A DNA stretch of 64,000 nt from Planctomycetota bacterium (lineage in GTDB: Bacteria > Planctomycetota > Phycisphaerae > Tepidisphaerales > Tepidisphaeraceae): positions 1-64,000 of the forward strand of contig JBCDCH010000007.1 of NCBI GenBank assembly GCA_039182125.1, written 5' to 3'. The position numbers were made by a program, and so were the translations under genes. Below are positions 26,201 through 34,144 of the stretch, piece after piece (position 1 is the first letter of the stretch; each line of letters opens with the position of its first letter). The notes beneath the pieces were generated by a model. That model saw nothing but the letters and a program-made list of their open reading frames with translations. It was not told the origin of the DNA and did not search any database.

Positions 26201-26361
26201 TCACCCTCGGCACCGTCGAGGAACGCATCGACAAACTCCTCGAAGACAAACGCGCCCTGGCCGAGAACATCGTCGGCACCGGCGACGACTGGCTAACCGA
26301 CCTCTCCACGCAGGAGCTGCGTGACTACCTGAGCCTCGACACCTCCGCGATCAGCGACTGA
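23293..26361 (+). CDS. SNF2-family DEAD/DEAH helicase
   Basis: Large bacterial SWI2/SNF2 ATPase, 1022 aa from the ATG at 23293 (a TTG at 23266 is possible). The N-terminal half (about 1-540) is the SNF2-associated region typical of HepA-like bacterial proteins with an SNF2 bacterial helicase-associated domain. The motor contains Walker A DDMGLGKTIQ (about 571-580), Walker B LDEAQKIKN (about 672), LTGTPIEN, and the helicase C motifs ending in DRAHRIGQ (about 953). No methyltransferase or other restriction or defence gene adjoins it, so a housekeeping role in transcription or repair is more likely than a DISARM-type role. The stop overlaps the next small gene. Confidence 0.92.
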   Translation: MTPDTGRDTARVHDFLEDIRESDAAQTPSDGPASKPEPTPDSERATAEPQPELMWRNGHLHLDDRVLDPTQTLLELSDEKAATEQGERAVWATLARFVRRCIDREQVFPTLLRKSEIQRSLSGVESTIFKYTAAWRLLLADRREVEALAELADGLPGDQKRNLAHLEDFLAQIADAEVRRRLAETPFFFSKRGVHAKAEEDGADVETKWMSALLRPADGDLLVRGLPQQLEKLWSDLNAWSAHLGGRGGQAGGYRLGITLTEPPADLTDADAAQAEATGIKLWHLALHLTPIDGDGDATDNPIPAQEIWDAPGATLGVLGRDIRHRRETLMNELARASAAAETFTPFAHAIQPGKQPASIPLTTGEAFTFLRDVAIQLRGLHYDIDLPKWAEPDQRSFEMVMDLVPADDEWDDSEFYAQQGQAGGVDAQTSSVGLQTLMRFDWKVAVGGQQLSPAEFDALVNKQRPLVKHGDRWIEIDPEAVQQAAEMLEATPAGNVTLGQALGSAYRFGDRANVSLVGSGWIGRLLEQSPTAKREDLPQPEGFLGTLRPYQLKGFQWLVFLRDLGLGGCLADDMGLGKTIQLTSLLQHEKNTLKNIAPTLLFAPTSVVGNWHRELQRFAPTLKVHVHQGPDRHHGKDFVDAVHGKDVVLTSYALAHRDIEDLNQVQWHRIALDEAQKIKNPAAAGSKAIRSLRAPHRVALTGTPIENHLTELWSIMDMLNPGLLGTRTEFRQRFGASVEKQKDAAAAERLRKLIRPFVLRRQKTDPEIAASLPEKMEMKTFCPLTGEQAAIYQQLTGDMLGQIDNAQGIRRRGLILAILTRLKQVCDHPSLVLKDGDGKLERSGKCERLIDMLEEVRDEGESALVFTQYREMGDMLVPLLEKKLGVKVHFLHGGVPQPKREEMVIEFQKAEEPQVFLLSLRAGGLGLNLTAASHVFHFDRWWNPAVENQATDRAHRIGQTKTVQVHKFITLGTVEERIDKLLEDKRALAENIVGTGDDWLTDLSTQELRDYLSLDTSAISD

Positions 26362-26552
26362 TGCAGACCGAAAAAGTTCAATCCGCCCTCGACGCTCTTG
26401 AGCAGCTTCCCGAAGAAGGTGCCGAGCCCGCGCTCGACACCCTCGGCCGCCTGCCCATCGGCAAGACCAAGTTCCCCGTCCTGGGCTTCATGGCAACGGT
26501 GTACGAGGAGATGGTCAAAACCGACGAGCAACGGGCCGAGGATAACGAGTAA
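26361..26552 (+). CDS. Small acidic protein coupled to the SNF2 helicase
   Basis: 63 aa, rich in Glu/Asp and predicted helical (VQSALDALEQLPEEGAEPAL). The ATG overlaps the SNF2 stop (TGATG at 26359-26363), which implies translational coupling. I do not recognise the family. It may be a partner of the helicase. Confidence 0.55.
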   Translation: MQTEKVQSALDALEQLPEEGAEPALDTLGRLPIGKTKFPVLGFMATVYEEMVKTDEQRAEDNE

Positions 26553-26591
26553 GTGGGCAGGTGCCCGAACCCGGGGTATACTGCCGGTCCA

Positions 26592-26665
26592 CGGGCTGTA
26601 GCGCAGCTTGGTAGCGCGCTTCACTGGGGGTGAAGAGGTCGCAGGTTCGAATCCTGTCAGCCCGA
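26592..26665 (+). tRNA. tRNA-Pro (anticodon GGG)
   Basis: 74 nt. The acceptor arms CGGGCTG (26592-26598) and CAGCCCG (26658-26664) pair perfectly, with discriminator A. The D arm GCGC..GCGC, the anticodon stem CTTCA/TGAAG with loop CTGGGGG (anticodon GGG), and the T arm GCAGG-TTCGAAT-CCTGT are all intact. CCA is not encoded. Confidence 0.95.
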
Positions 26666-26752
26666 CTTTCGACTCGATTTTTTTGATCACCTTGGCATTT
26701 GCACGCCGGACATCCAGCATGCACTTCTCGGTGCACGAGCTAATCTGCACAG

Positions 26753-27256
26753 GTGAAGTACGCGTCCAAAAGCCAGTTGATCAACGCGATCGAAGACGAG
26801 CACGCGAAGTTGCTTTCGATCGTGGAGTCGATCCCCAAGCGACGGTTTACAGAGGCCGATGTCTGGGGTGATGGTTGGAATGCGAAAGACCTTCTGATTC
26901 ACCTGGCCGTCTGGGAACAGATGTTCCTCCGGTGGTACAACGACGAACTCGAAGGACGCGAACCCCAGGTACCCGACAAGGACTATCGCTGGCGAGATAC
27001 GCCGGAACTCAACCGGGCCATCCAGCGCCGCCACAAGCGGCAGTCGGTCGCCACGACGCTTACCAATTTCGCCAGATCCTACGAGGAAATCCTCCACACA
27101 GCCCGGAGCATCCCGGAAGCCGACCTGCTCACCGTTGGCCGATTCGACTGGACCGGAACGAGCACGCTCGCCAGCTATCTCGGAGCAAACTCCGCCAGTC
27201 ATTACCGGTTCGCCTCGCGCGTACTTCGCCGTTGGCTACGGACGACGAAAACCTGA
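26753..27256 (+). CDS. ClbS/DfsB-family four-helix protein
   Basis: 167 aa starting at a GTG. The sequence pattern (SKSQLINAIEDEHAKLLSIV, GWNAKDLLIHLAVWEQMFL, then a C-terminal TSASHYRF-like helix) matches the ClbS/DfsB family of DinB-like four-helix proteins. Characterised members hydrolyse colibactin or protect in other ways, but most are of unknown substrate. The His of LIHLAVWE could be the DinB-fold metal ligand. The stop overlaps by one base the ATG of the truncated fbp fragment. Confidence 0.8.
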   Translation: MKYASKSQLINAIEDEHAKLLSIVESIPKRRFTEADVWGDGWNAKDLLIHLAVWEQMFLRWYNDELEGREPQVPDKDYRWRDTPELNRAIQRRHKRQSVATTLTNFARSYEEILHTARSIPEADLLTVGRFDWTGTSTLASYLGANSASHYRFASRVLRRWLRTTKT

Positions 27257-27366
27257 TGTCATTCCAGGACTACAAACTGACCTTGCTCAACTACGTCTCG
27301 CAGCAGCATTCCGACGTCGATTCGGTCGTGGCAAACGCCGAGGATGTTTGCTTTCCGGGCTTCGCC
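27256..27366 (+). pseudogene. Truncated N-terminal copy of class III fructose-bisphosphatase
   Basis: The frame from the ATG at 27256 encodes QDYKLTLLNYVSQQHSDVDS and then a degenerate stretch to CFPG. This matches QDYELALLQYLSQQYPDVDS at the N-terminus of the complete fbp gene 945 bp downstream (14 of 20 residues identical; 52 of 68 bases identical between 27265-27332 and 28210-28277). The similarity ends before the first metal-binding motif, and the VOC gene begins at 27384. It is a gene fragment, not a functional enzyme. Confidence 0.7.
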
Positions 27367-27383
27367 GATCGAACCTACAGGCC

Positions 27384-28085
27384 ATGCGTAGCCCTTTTTT
27401 CCATGGTGTGGGTGGCGTCGTCAGCGCGGACATCGCGGTCCCGGAGCATGAGCGTGAACTCGACTTCTACCGCCGGGTTCTCACCACGGGCTCTGCACCA
27501 TTGTGGCGCGACGACCTGACCAACAACCAAGGGATGCCGGTCATCGGTCTGGGGTTCCGTACGCCGGAGTACGAGGTGCTGCCGTTGCAGTGGTTTCCTC
27601 ACTTTCAGGTGGCTGATGTCGCGACCAGCGCCGCGCGGGCCGTCGAGCTGGGTGGCCGGGAGCTGATGCACGGCCGAGATGACGATGGGCAAAGCCAATG
27701 GGCGGGTCTGGTCGATCCCGGCGGTGCGGCGTTCGGTGTGATCCCCGTCGTCGACGAGCCATCGCCAGACCCGGGTCAACTCGGCGACATCGGTCACATC
27801 GCCCGGGTCGCGCTTTTGGCCGAAGACGTTGCGTCGATGTCATCGTTTTACGAACAGGTCGTCGGGCTGGCGGCCGACACGGCGGAGATTGCAGCATCGG
27901 ATGAGTTCAAGTCGGGCATTGGGTCAGTCTGGTTGATCCACCTGCCCGTCGACAACTTCGCGGAGAGCCTGCGGCAAGTCGACGAAGGTGGCGGTGAGGT
28001 CGTTTGGCAACCCACCGACGAAGAACGTGCCGTGATTCGTGACCCGGTCGGTGTTTACTTCGCCTTGACGGCTCGGTCGTCGTGA
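27384..28085 (+). CDS. Two-domain VOC (glyoxalase-fold) protein
   Basis: 233 aa with two tandem VOC modules: residues 1-115 (SADIAVPEHERELDFYRRVL ... LVDPGGAAFGVI) and 130-233 (VALLAEDVASMSSFYEQVVG ... VIRDPVGVYFAL). Proteins with this layout include glyoxalase-like and fosfomycin/bleomycin-type resistance relatives; the substrate cannot be read from the sequence. The ATG at 27384 is chosen because upstream codons belong to the fbp fragment region in another frame. Confidence 0.78.
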   Translation: MRSPFFHGVGGVVSADIAVPEHERELDFYRRVLTTGSAPLWRDDLTNNQGMPVIGLGFRTPEYEVLPLQWFPHFQVADVATSAARAVELGGRELMHGRDDDGQSQWAGLVDPGGAAFGVIPVVDEPSPDPGQLGDIGHIARVALLAEDVASMSSFYEQVVGLAADTAEIAASDEFKSGIGSVWLIHLPVDNFAESLRQVDEGGGEVVWQPTDEERAVIRDPVGVYFALTARSS

Positions 28086-28179
28086 TCAGCGGTCAGAACG
28101 AGATCGCGCGGAGCCGCTCAAATCTGCTGTTTGCTCCCTGCTTTTGCCATGTTGGTCGGGCACGCCTCTTATGGGCCGG

Positions 28180-30147
28180 ATGAGCGCCTCGGACCAACGA
28201 CCCTACGACCAGGACTACGAACTGGCCCTACTGCAGTATCTCTCGCAGCAGTACCCCGACGTCGACTCGGCGATGGCGGAGATCGCGCGGCTCTCGGCGG
28301 TCTGCACGCTGCCCAAGGGGACCGTTCACGTCATCAGCGACATCCACGGTGAAGACAAGAAACTTCGCCACGTCATCAACAACGCCTCGGGCACCTTGCG
28401 GCCGCTCATCGAGAAACTCTTCGCGGACAGGCTTAGTGCCGGCGACTTCCAGGAGTTTCTGACACTGACGTTCTACCCGGCCGAGATGACCGCGACGCTC
28501 GACCGGAAGCTGACCGACAAAACCGAGCGTCGGGCGTTCGTCCTGCGGACGCTACGGTTGCAACTGGAACTGGCACGCACACTGGCGACGGGGTACAGCC
28601 TCAAGCGTGCGCTGCAAGTGTTCCCCGTGGCGTACCGCGAACTGCTCATGGAGATGATGCAGGAGCCGACCACCGGCCGGGACGCGAGCTTTCTCCGGGC
28701 GATCGTCGACGAGTTGGTTGAACGCGGCAAGGGACTCGAACTCGTCCACGTCACCGGCCGGCTCGTCCGCAACCTCGCGATCTACGAGCTGATCATCAAC
28801 GGCGATTGCTGGGATCGCGGTCCGCGTGGCGATCGGGTCATGGACTACCTCGCGCAACAGCCGAACGTGAAGTTCGTCTGGGGCAACCACGACGTGACCT
28901 GGCTCGGGGCGGCGCTCGGGCACGACGCGCTGATCTGCATGTGCATTCGTGTGTCGCTGCGCTACCGCCGACTCGGACAGCTCGACGAGGGTTACTCCAT
29001 TCCGCTCACGCCGTTGGACCACCTGGTGCGGACCGTTTACGACGGCGATCCGGCCGAGCGGTTCCACCCCAAGGCCGACGGCATGCGGCCCAAGTGGCTC
29101 GTGGGTCGCATGCAGAAGGCCATCGCCATCATGCAGTTCAAGCTCGAGGGGCAGATGATCGCCCGCCATCCCGAGTGGGGCATGGACGACCGCCGACTGC
29201 TGGACAAGATCGACAAGGACGCCGGCACCATCACGCTCGACGGCAAGACCTACCCGCTACGCGATACCCACCTGCCCACGCTCGATCACGACGATCCGTA
29301 CGCGCTGACTGCCGAGGAACAGTTCTGCCTCGACCGCATACGCAACAGCTTCGAATCCAGCCAACACCTGCAGGATCATGTGAGGTATCTCGTCTCCCAC
29401 GGGAGCATGTACCGCATTCGCGACGACCACCTGATCTTCCACGGCTGCATCCCGTGCGACGCGGAAGGAAACTTCCTGCCGATGAGTGTCGACGGCAAGG
29501 AGCACTGGGGCCGGGCGATGTTCGACGCGATCGACCGAGTGGTGCTGCGAACGGTGGAGCATCGCGCGCCGGCGGACTTGGACTTTCTCTGGTACCTGTG
29601 GAACGGCCCGCGGTCGCCGCTGTTCGGTAAGGATCGCATCACCACGTTCGAGCGCGACTTCATTGAGGACAAGGCCACTCACCACGAGGAGAAAAATGCA
29701 TACTTCGACCTCATCCACGACGCGCACTTCTGCGAGAAGGTGCTCAAGGCGTTTGACGTCGACCCGCAATGCGGCTTGATCGTCAACGGCCACGTCCCGG
29801 TGAAGATCGAGGCCGGCGAATCACCGCTCAAGGACAGCGGCAAGGCCATCACCATCGACGGCGCTTTCAGCGAAGCCTATGGCGACCACGGCTACACCCT
29901 CGTGCTCGAACCCGAGCGCACCGTGCTCGCCAAGCACCACCACTTCGAGTCTGTCGAGGCCGCCATTCGCGATGGCGTCGACATCGTCCCGCAGGTCACG
30001 CCCGTCAAGCAGTGGGACCCGATCCGTCGCATGGGCGACACCGAGCGCGGCCGACAGTTTGCCAGCGAAATCAGGATGCTCGAACGGTTGATCGAAGCCT
30101 ACCGCCGCAACGACATCCGCCCGCCGACCGACGGGCGAACGCTGTAG
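28180..30147 (+). CDS. fbp: Fructose-1,6-bisphosphatase, class III
   Basis: Gluconeogenic phosphatase of the calcineurin-like superfamily, class III (the type first known in Firmicutes), 655 aa. Metal-site motifs are SDIHGE (Asp54, His56), NGDCWDRGPRGD and WGNHD (residues 234-238), and later VNGHVPV and DGAFSEAYGD. The ATG at 28180 is preferred; upstream in-frame starts at 28144 and 28171 add no conserved sequence. A copy of its N-terminal segment lies 0.9 kb upstream. It is a single-gene unit. Confidence 0.93.
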   Translation: MSASDQRPYDQDYELALLQYLSQQYPDVDSAMAEIARLSAVCTLPKGTVHVISDIHGEDKKLRHVINNASGTLRPLIEKLFADRLSAGDFQEFLTLTFYPAEMTATLDRKLTDKTERRAFVLRTLRLQLELARTLATGYSLKRALQVFPVAYRELLMEMMQEPTTGRDASFLRAIVDELVERGKGLELVHVTGRLVRNLAIYELIINGDCWDRGPRGDRVMDYLAQQPNVKFVWGNHDVTWLGAALGHDALICMCIRVSLRYRRLGQLDEGYSIPLTPLDHLVRTVYDGDPAERFHPKADGMRPKWLVGRMQKAIAIMQFKLEGQMIARHPEWGMDDRRLLDKIDKDAGTITLDGKTYPLRDTHLPTLDHDDPYALTAEEQFCLDRIRNSFESSQHLQDHVRYLVSHGSMYRIRDDHLIFHGCIPCDAEGNFLPMSVDGKEHWGRAMFDAIDRVVLRTVEHRAPADLDFLWYLWNGPRSPLFGKDRITTFERDFIEDKATHHEEKNAYFDLIHDAHFCEKVLKAFDVDPQCGLIVNGHVPVKIEAGESPLKDSGKAITIDGAFSEAYGDHGYTLVLEPERTVLAKHHHFESVEAAIRDGVDIVPQVTPVKQWDPIRRMGDTERGRQFASEIRMLERLIEAYRRNDIRPPTDGRTL

Positions 30148-30241
30148 CCGAGCCCTGCGGCAACCCGCCACACGAGGCGTCGTGTCGCATCAATCCGAGT
30201 GAGGCAATGCGTACCGTTTCGCCGTTCCGACGGAGAACGGC

Positions 30242-30718
30242 ATGACGATCACCACCCTGGACCATCACATCGCCGCGTTCATGCGGCGTACCGGACTCGA
30301 CACGCTGCGCTTGTCGCTGGCGGTGATCTTCATCTGGTTCGGCATTCTCAAACCATTGGGCATGTCGCCGGCCGAGCCGTTGGTGTTGCAAACCGTCGAG
30401 TGGATGCCGGTCCTCTCGCCGGTCGGCTGGCTGCACGTCATCGGCTGGTGGGAAGTGCTCATCGGCGTGTTGTTCCTCTTCCGCCCGACACTGCGGATCG
30501 CGATCGGCCTGCTCGCGATGCAGATGGTCGGCACGTTCATGCCGCTGGTCGCGCTGCCGGAAGTTACCTTTCAGCCGGGTCGATTTCCCTACGGCCTCAC
30601 GATGGAAGGCCAGTACATCGTGAAAAACCTGCTCATCATCTCCGCGGCCCTGGTCATCGGCGGCACCGTCGCCACCCGCGCGCCGGCCGAGCCGTCAAAA
30701 GATCGCCCCGGTTTCTAA
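30242..30718 (+). CDS. DoxX/YkgB-like membrane protein
   Basis: 158 aa with four hydrophobic segments. LRLSLAVIFIWFGILKPLG and the following EPLVLQTVEW and HVIGWWEVLIGVLFL pattern fit the DoxX-like YkgB (DUF417) family of inner-membrane proteins, whose function is uncertain. The ribosome site GGAGAA lies 5 bp upstream. It lies 46 bp upstream of the SPFH gene and may be co-transcribed with it. Confidence 0.72.
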   Translation: MTITTLDHHIAAFMRRTGLDTLRLSLAVIFIWFGILKPLGMSPAEPLVLQTVEWMPVLSPVGWLHVIGWWEVLIGVLFLFRPTLRIAIGLLAMQMVGTFMPLVALPEVTFQPGRFPYGLTMEGQYIVKNLLIISAALVIGGTVATRAPAEPSKDRPGF

Positions 30719-30764
30719 TGCATTGCAGGTGGTCAACCCCGCCCGAGCGGCGGACAATGTGGGC

Positions 30765-31703
30765 ATGAGCAACCCACAGATCGACCTGTCCAACGTGAAT
30801 CCCAAGAAGGCCATCGCCGGCATCATCACGGTTGTCGTGCTGCTGGTGCTCATCTTCGTCGGGCTCAAGAGCTACAAGTCCGTCCCCGCCGGCCACGTCG
30901 CCGTCGCCACGCTCTTCGGCAAACCCGTCGAGCAAGAGTTCAACGCCGGCCTGCAATTCCCCGTCAACCCGCTGTATGAGTGGATCGAGTACGACGTCCG
31001 CGAGAAGACCCACAAGGAAGAGGCCAGCGTCCCCAGCCAGGATCAGCTCACCACCGACATCGACGTGAGCGTCCAGTACAACATCGTCGGCGACCAAGCA
31101 TCACGCATCCTCACCGAGACCGGCACCGCCGAAGACGCGGTGACCGTCCACCTGATCCCGAAACTGCGCAGCCTCATGCGTGAGCAGGGCAAAACCGTTG
31201 TGCGGGCAGAAGAGTTCTTCCAACCCGAGACCCAAGAGAGGCTCACACGCGATATCCAAAGCAAGCTACAGGAATACCTCGAGCCCAAGGGCGTGAACGT
31301 GCAGGCGGTGCTGCTGCGTGACTTCCGCCTGCCCCCGAGCATCCTCGCCAACGTCGAGCTCAAGAAGCAGGCCGAGCAGAAGGTCGAACAGGAGCGCGCC
31401 GAGCTCGAACAGGTCAAGGTCCAGGCCCAGCAGAAGGTCGAGCAAGCCAAGGCCGAGCGCGAAGCCGCCGAGCAGGAAGCCGAACGCCGCAAGCTCATCG
31501 CCGACGCTCAGGCCTACGAGATCCAGAAGATCAACGAAGCGATCGCCAACAACCCGGCGTACATCCAACTCGAGTCGCTCAAAGCCCTCCAAGCCATCAG
31601 CAGCGACCCCGCCGCCAAGCTCTACTTCCTCAACGGCGACAGCCCGCAGCCGCTACCGCTGATGAACCTGGGCAGCGAAAACCCAATCACGGGCGGGCGG
31701 TGA
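30765..31703 (+). CDS. SPFH/prohibitin-family membrane protein
   Basis: 312 aa. One N-terminal membrane segment (AGIITVVVLLVLIFVGL) is followed by an SPFH domain (SVPAGHVAVATLFGKPVEQE ... LRDFRLPP) and a long Glu/Gln/Lys coiled coil (about 205-265). The family forms membrane-associated ring complexes, often regulating proteases such as FtsH. The ATG at 30765 is chosen because it gives the usual short cytoplasmic tip; a start at 30723 would add residues not seen in the family. Confidence 0.88.
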   Translation: MSNPQIDLSNVNPKKAIAGIITVVVLLVLIFVGLKSYKSVPAGHVAVATLFGKPVEQEFNAGLQFPVNPLYEWIEYDVREKTHKEEASVPSQDQLTTDIDVSVQYNIVGDQASRILTETGTAEDAVTVHLIPKLRSLMREQGKTVVRAEEFFQPETQERLTRDIQSKLQEYLEPKGVNVQAVLLRDFRLPPSILANVELKKQAEQKVEQERAELEQVKVQAQQKVEQAKAEREAAEQEAERRKLIADAQAYEIQKINEAIANNPAYIQLESLKALQAISSDPAAKLYFLNGDSPQPLPLMNLGSENPITGGR

Positions 31704-31722
31704 AAAGCAACAGTTAACCGCC

Positions 31723-34047
31723 TCACTCCGAACCCAAAAACTCAAAGACCCCGGCGTCGTGCAACCGCCGAGAAATCTCCTTGCGATCAAATTCCATGGC
31801 CAACATGCAGCCGATCCAGTTGTTGCACCCGGCTTGAAGATTCGGAAATGCCCGCCCGACGGACCGGCTGAGCTGGACCAACCCCACCACGCACCGCCGA
31901 TACAGCGGCTCCGCGGACGAAAGGTCGCCTTGGGATTCCAACAGACCCGCCAGATTGTTGACGCTGGTGAGCGTGCCCGGGTGCTCTGGGCCAAGCACAC
32001 GTTCACGAGCCTCCAACGCACGGCGGTACAGCGGCTCCGCGGACGAAAGGTCGCCTTGGGATTCCAACAGCCCCGCCAGATTGTTGACGCTGGCGAGCGT
32101 GTTCGGATGCTCCGGGCCAAACACACGTTCACGGGCCTCGACTGCGCGACGAGAAAGCGGCTCCGCGACGGCGTAATCGCCTTGGGCGTCCGCCAGGCAA
32201 TCCAGTTGATTCAGCAGCAGCATCGCGGGCTCTCGGGGGGTGCCACGGGCCATGGCGGCCTCGGTGGCGTGGGGAGCGAGGTCGCCGAGGCGAGGCCAGT
32301 TATCGGGGTGTTCCGGATCACCGGTAAACTGTTCATTGATCCAGCGCAGGGCGAGATCGAGCGGGTCGCCGTCGGGGGTTGGTGTGTCTTCACCTACGCC
32401 TTGGCGTCGGCGGGTGACTTCCTGGATCAGCCGGGGAACGGTGAATGTCTCGCCGTCGCTGGGGATGTCCGCGAGGCAGAACTCGGCCAACTCCGCCAAG
32501 GCGTCGCGTACCTCGCTCAAGCGCTCGGCGAGATCGTCCGGCACCTTCTCCGTCATCGACATCGGGATCGGGTCGGCCGCATACCAGGCGAGAACATCGA
32601 GCAACAGTTTGGCCTCCTCGCCGAGTTCGTCGACGCTGGTTTGCCAAGCGGTGAGCAGTTCGTGCTGATAGGCACCCTTGTAGGCGTTGGGCCATTGGGT
32701 GACTTTCGCGTCATTGGCCTGGAAGCGGCGTAAGTAGGCGGCGTAATCGGTGTACCTGTGCGAGACAAAAGCGCGAGCGAGGTACAAACCGCTGCTGAGG
32801 TAGCCCATCGCCTCAGCCACCGTTTTCGCCTCGTCTTCTTCGTTGGGCGTGCGAATGCGGTGGCTGCCATGCGTGTCCAGCAGCAGATCAACGGCCGCCT
32901 GCATCGTCAGAATCTCCACCGGCACCGTCTCCACGAAATCCTGCCATTCAGCGAGCCGGGTGGTGAGCACGACTTGCCCGCCGACAAGCTGATTGAGCAA
33001 GCCGTTGAACAGAGCGTGCCGGGTTTCGGAGCGGTCGACGTTGTCGATAACCATGAGCCAACGAGTGTCATCGCGGTTAAGCCAGTTGAGAACTTCTTTG
33101 AGTTTGTCAGCTTGCTTGGCGGTGTCGTCTGCGAGCTTCAGGACCCCGTTGAGGTCGGCGAGTTGGCTCTGGAGATGGACAGCGGGGTCGATGACGGAGG
33201 CGTCGTCGGTCGGGCCGGGTTCGGCGGAGACGAACAGCAGCGCGTCGTAGTCATTCTGATACCGCCAGGCGAATTCGATGGCCGCGCGGGTCTTGCCCAC
33301 CCCGCCGGTCCCGTAGAGCGCAACCGGCTGACCAGTCCCCAGGCGGTCCGAGAGTTCGTCCATGAGCCCGCCCCGGCCCTTGAAAATCTGGCCGATTGAC
33401 TGGTGCAGCAAGTTCTGCAGGATGCCGAGCCGGGCCTCGGCGATCTTCCCCGCGGCGCCGAGCTCGGTGATGACGTCGAGACATAGCTTGTTCGGGTCCG
33501 AAAACTCGCTGGCATAAACGGCCGCGATCTGCGCGAGGCGGTCAAGGTGTGCCTGCTGCCGTTCCGCCTCGGCGAGGTCGGCCGTGAATCCGGGCGTGCG
33601 CGGGGCTGCGGCGGTGGCGCGGTGGCGGACGAGGTGCTTGCCGTGATGCAAGGCAAGGTACGCCTCCCACTGGGTATAGCTGATGTTTTCCCAACCGGCC
33701 GCATCCAGTGCGGCCCGAAGCTCGGTCCGCGCGTCGAGCAGCGTCGGGTATTTCTGACGCAACACACTTACCTCGTCAGCGGTCGGACACGCACCGGTTG
33801 CGTCTCCGATCAGGTGGACTACCGCCTTGCAGCGCTGAATCTTCTCATCGAGGAGTTCGAGCGTCGAACTGGGGCCATCGACGAACTGCTCCTGAAAATC
33901 CGCGTCAGCGCCGCGCATCTTCAGTTGCTTGTCGAGGAGCGTCCGGTACGAGCCGCAGGAGGGTTCGGAAGTCGGATCATCGGGCCTGGCGCGGTGGAAC
34001 TCTCTCGATACACAACTCAGAAAGATGTCACCGCTGGCCCCTGACAT
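31723..34047 (-). CDS. STAND NTPase: TIR/DUF4062-like N-terminus, NB-ARC, TPR repeats
   Basis: 774 aa from the ATG at 34047 (ATGs at 34059 and 34071 are possible). The N-terminal domain (about 1-130: DIFLSCVSREF, AVVHLIGDATG, ISYTQWEAYLALHHGKHLV) looks like the TIR-like or DUF4062-type Rossmann domain that precedes NB-ARC in many bacterial NLR-like proteins. The NB-ARC contains P-loop ALYGTGGVGKTRAAIEF, Walker B WLMVIDNVD and the sensor LTTRLAEW. The C-terminus has TPR units of 42 aa (FGPEHP.T..SVNNLAGLLESQGD) in tandem. Such STAND proteins act as signal-sensing switches, and several are antiphage. That role here is inference. It converges on the SPFH gene and diverges from nuoG. Confidence 0.8.
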   Translation of the reverse strand: MSGASGDIFLSCVSREFHRARPDDPTSEPSCGSYRTLLDKQLKMRGADADFQEQFVDGPSSTLELLDEKIQRCKAVVHLIGDATGACPTADEVSVLRQKYPTLLDARTELRAALDAAGWENISYTQWEAYLALHHGKHLVRHRATAAAPRTPGFTADLAEAERQQAHLDRLAQIAAVYASEFSDPNKLCLDVITELGAAGKIAEARLGILQNLLHQSIGQIFKGRGGLMDELSDRLGTGQPVALYGTGGVGKTRAAIEFAWRYQNDYDALLFVSAEPGPTDDASVIDPAVHLQSQLADLNGVLKLADDTAKQADKLKEVLNWLNRDDTRWLMVIDNVDRSETRHALFNGLLNQLVGGQVVLTTRLAEWQDFVETVPVEILTMQAAVDLLLDTHGSHRIRTPNEEDEAKTVAEAMGYLSSGLYLARAFVSHRYTDYAAYLRRFQANDAKVTQWPNAYKGAYQHELLTAWQTSVDELGEEAKLLLDVLAWYAADPIPMSMTEKVPDDLAERLSEVRDALAELAEFCLADIPSDGETFTVPRLIQEVTRRRQGVGEDTPTPDGDPLDLALRWINEQFTGDPEHPDNWPRLGDLAPHATEAAMARGTPREPAMLLLNQLDCLADAQGDYAVAEPLSRRAVEARERVFGPEHPNTLASVNNLAGLLESQGDLSSAEPLYRRALEARERVLGPEHPGTLTSVNNLAGLLESQGDLSSAEPLYRRCVVGLVQLSRSVGRAFPNLQAGCNNWIGCMLAMEFDRKEISRRLHDAGVFEFLGSE
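31906..32283 (-). repeat. 126-bp tandem repeats encoding TPR units of the STAND protein
   Basis: Two units (31906-32031 and 32032-32157) are nearly identical at the DNA level, and a third (from 32158) is diverged. Each encodes one 42-residue TPR. The near identity of the first two implies a recent duplication or ongoing conversion. Confidence 0.85.
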
Positions 34048-34144
34048 AAGCGACAGCATAACAACACCCACCCAGGCTGCCCCCCGCGTCCTTTGAAACT
34101 GATCGCCGTGAATCTCACGCCCGACTCCCTATCATGCTCTCGCA

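Noticed and set aside
23293-26361. SNF2 helicase as part of a DISARM-like defence system
   Set aside because: No methyltransferase, DUF1998 or phospholipase D gene is adjacent; the neighbours are metal transport genes and a tRNA.
26753-28085. ClbS-like and VOC genes as a resistance island
   Set aside because: No transfer genes, repeats or regulator accompany them; both families are common in free-living bacteria.
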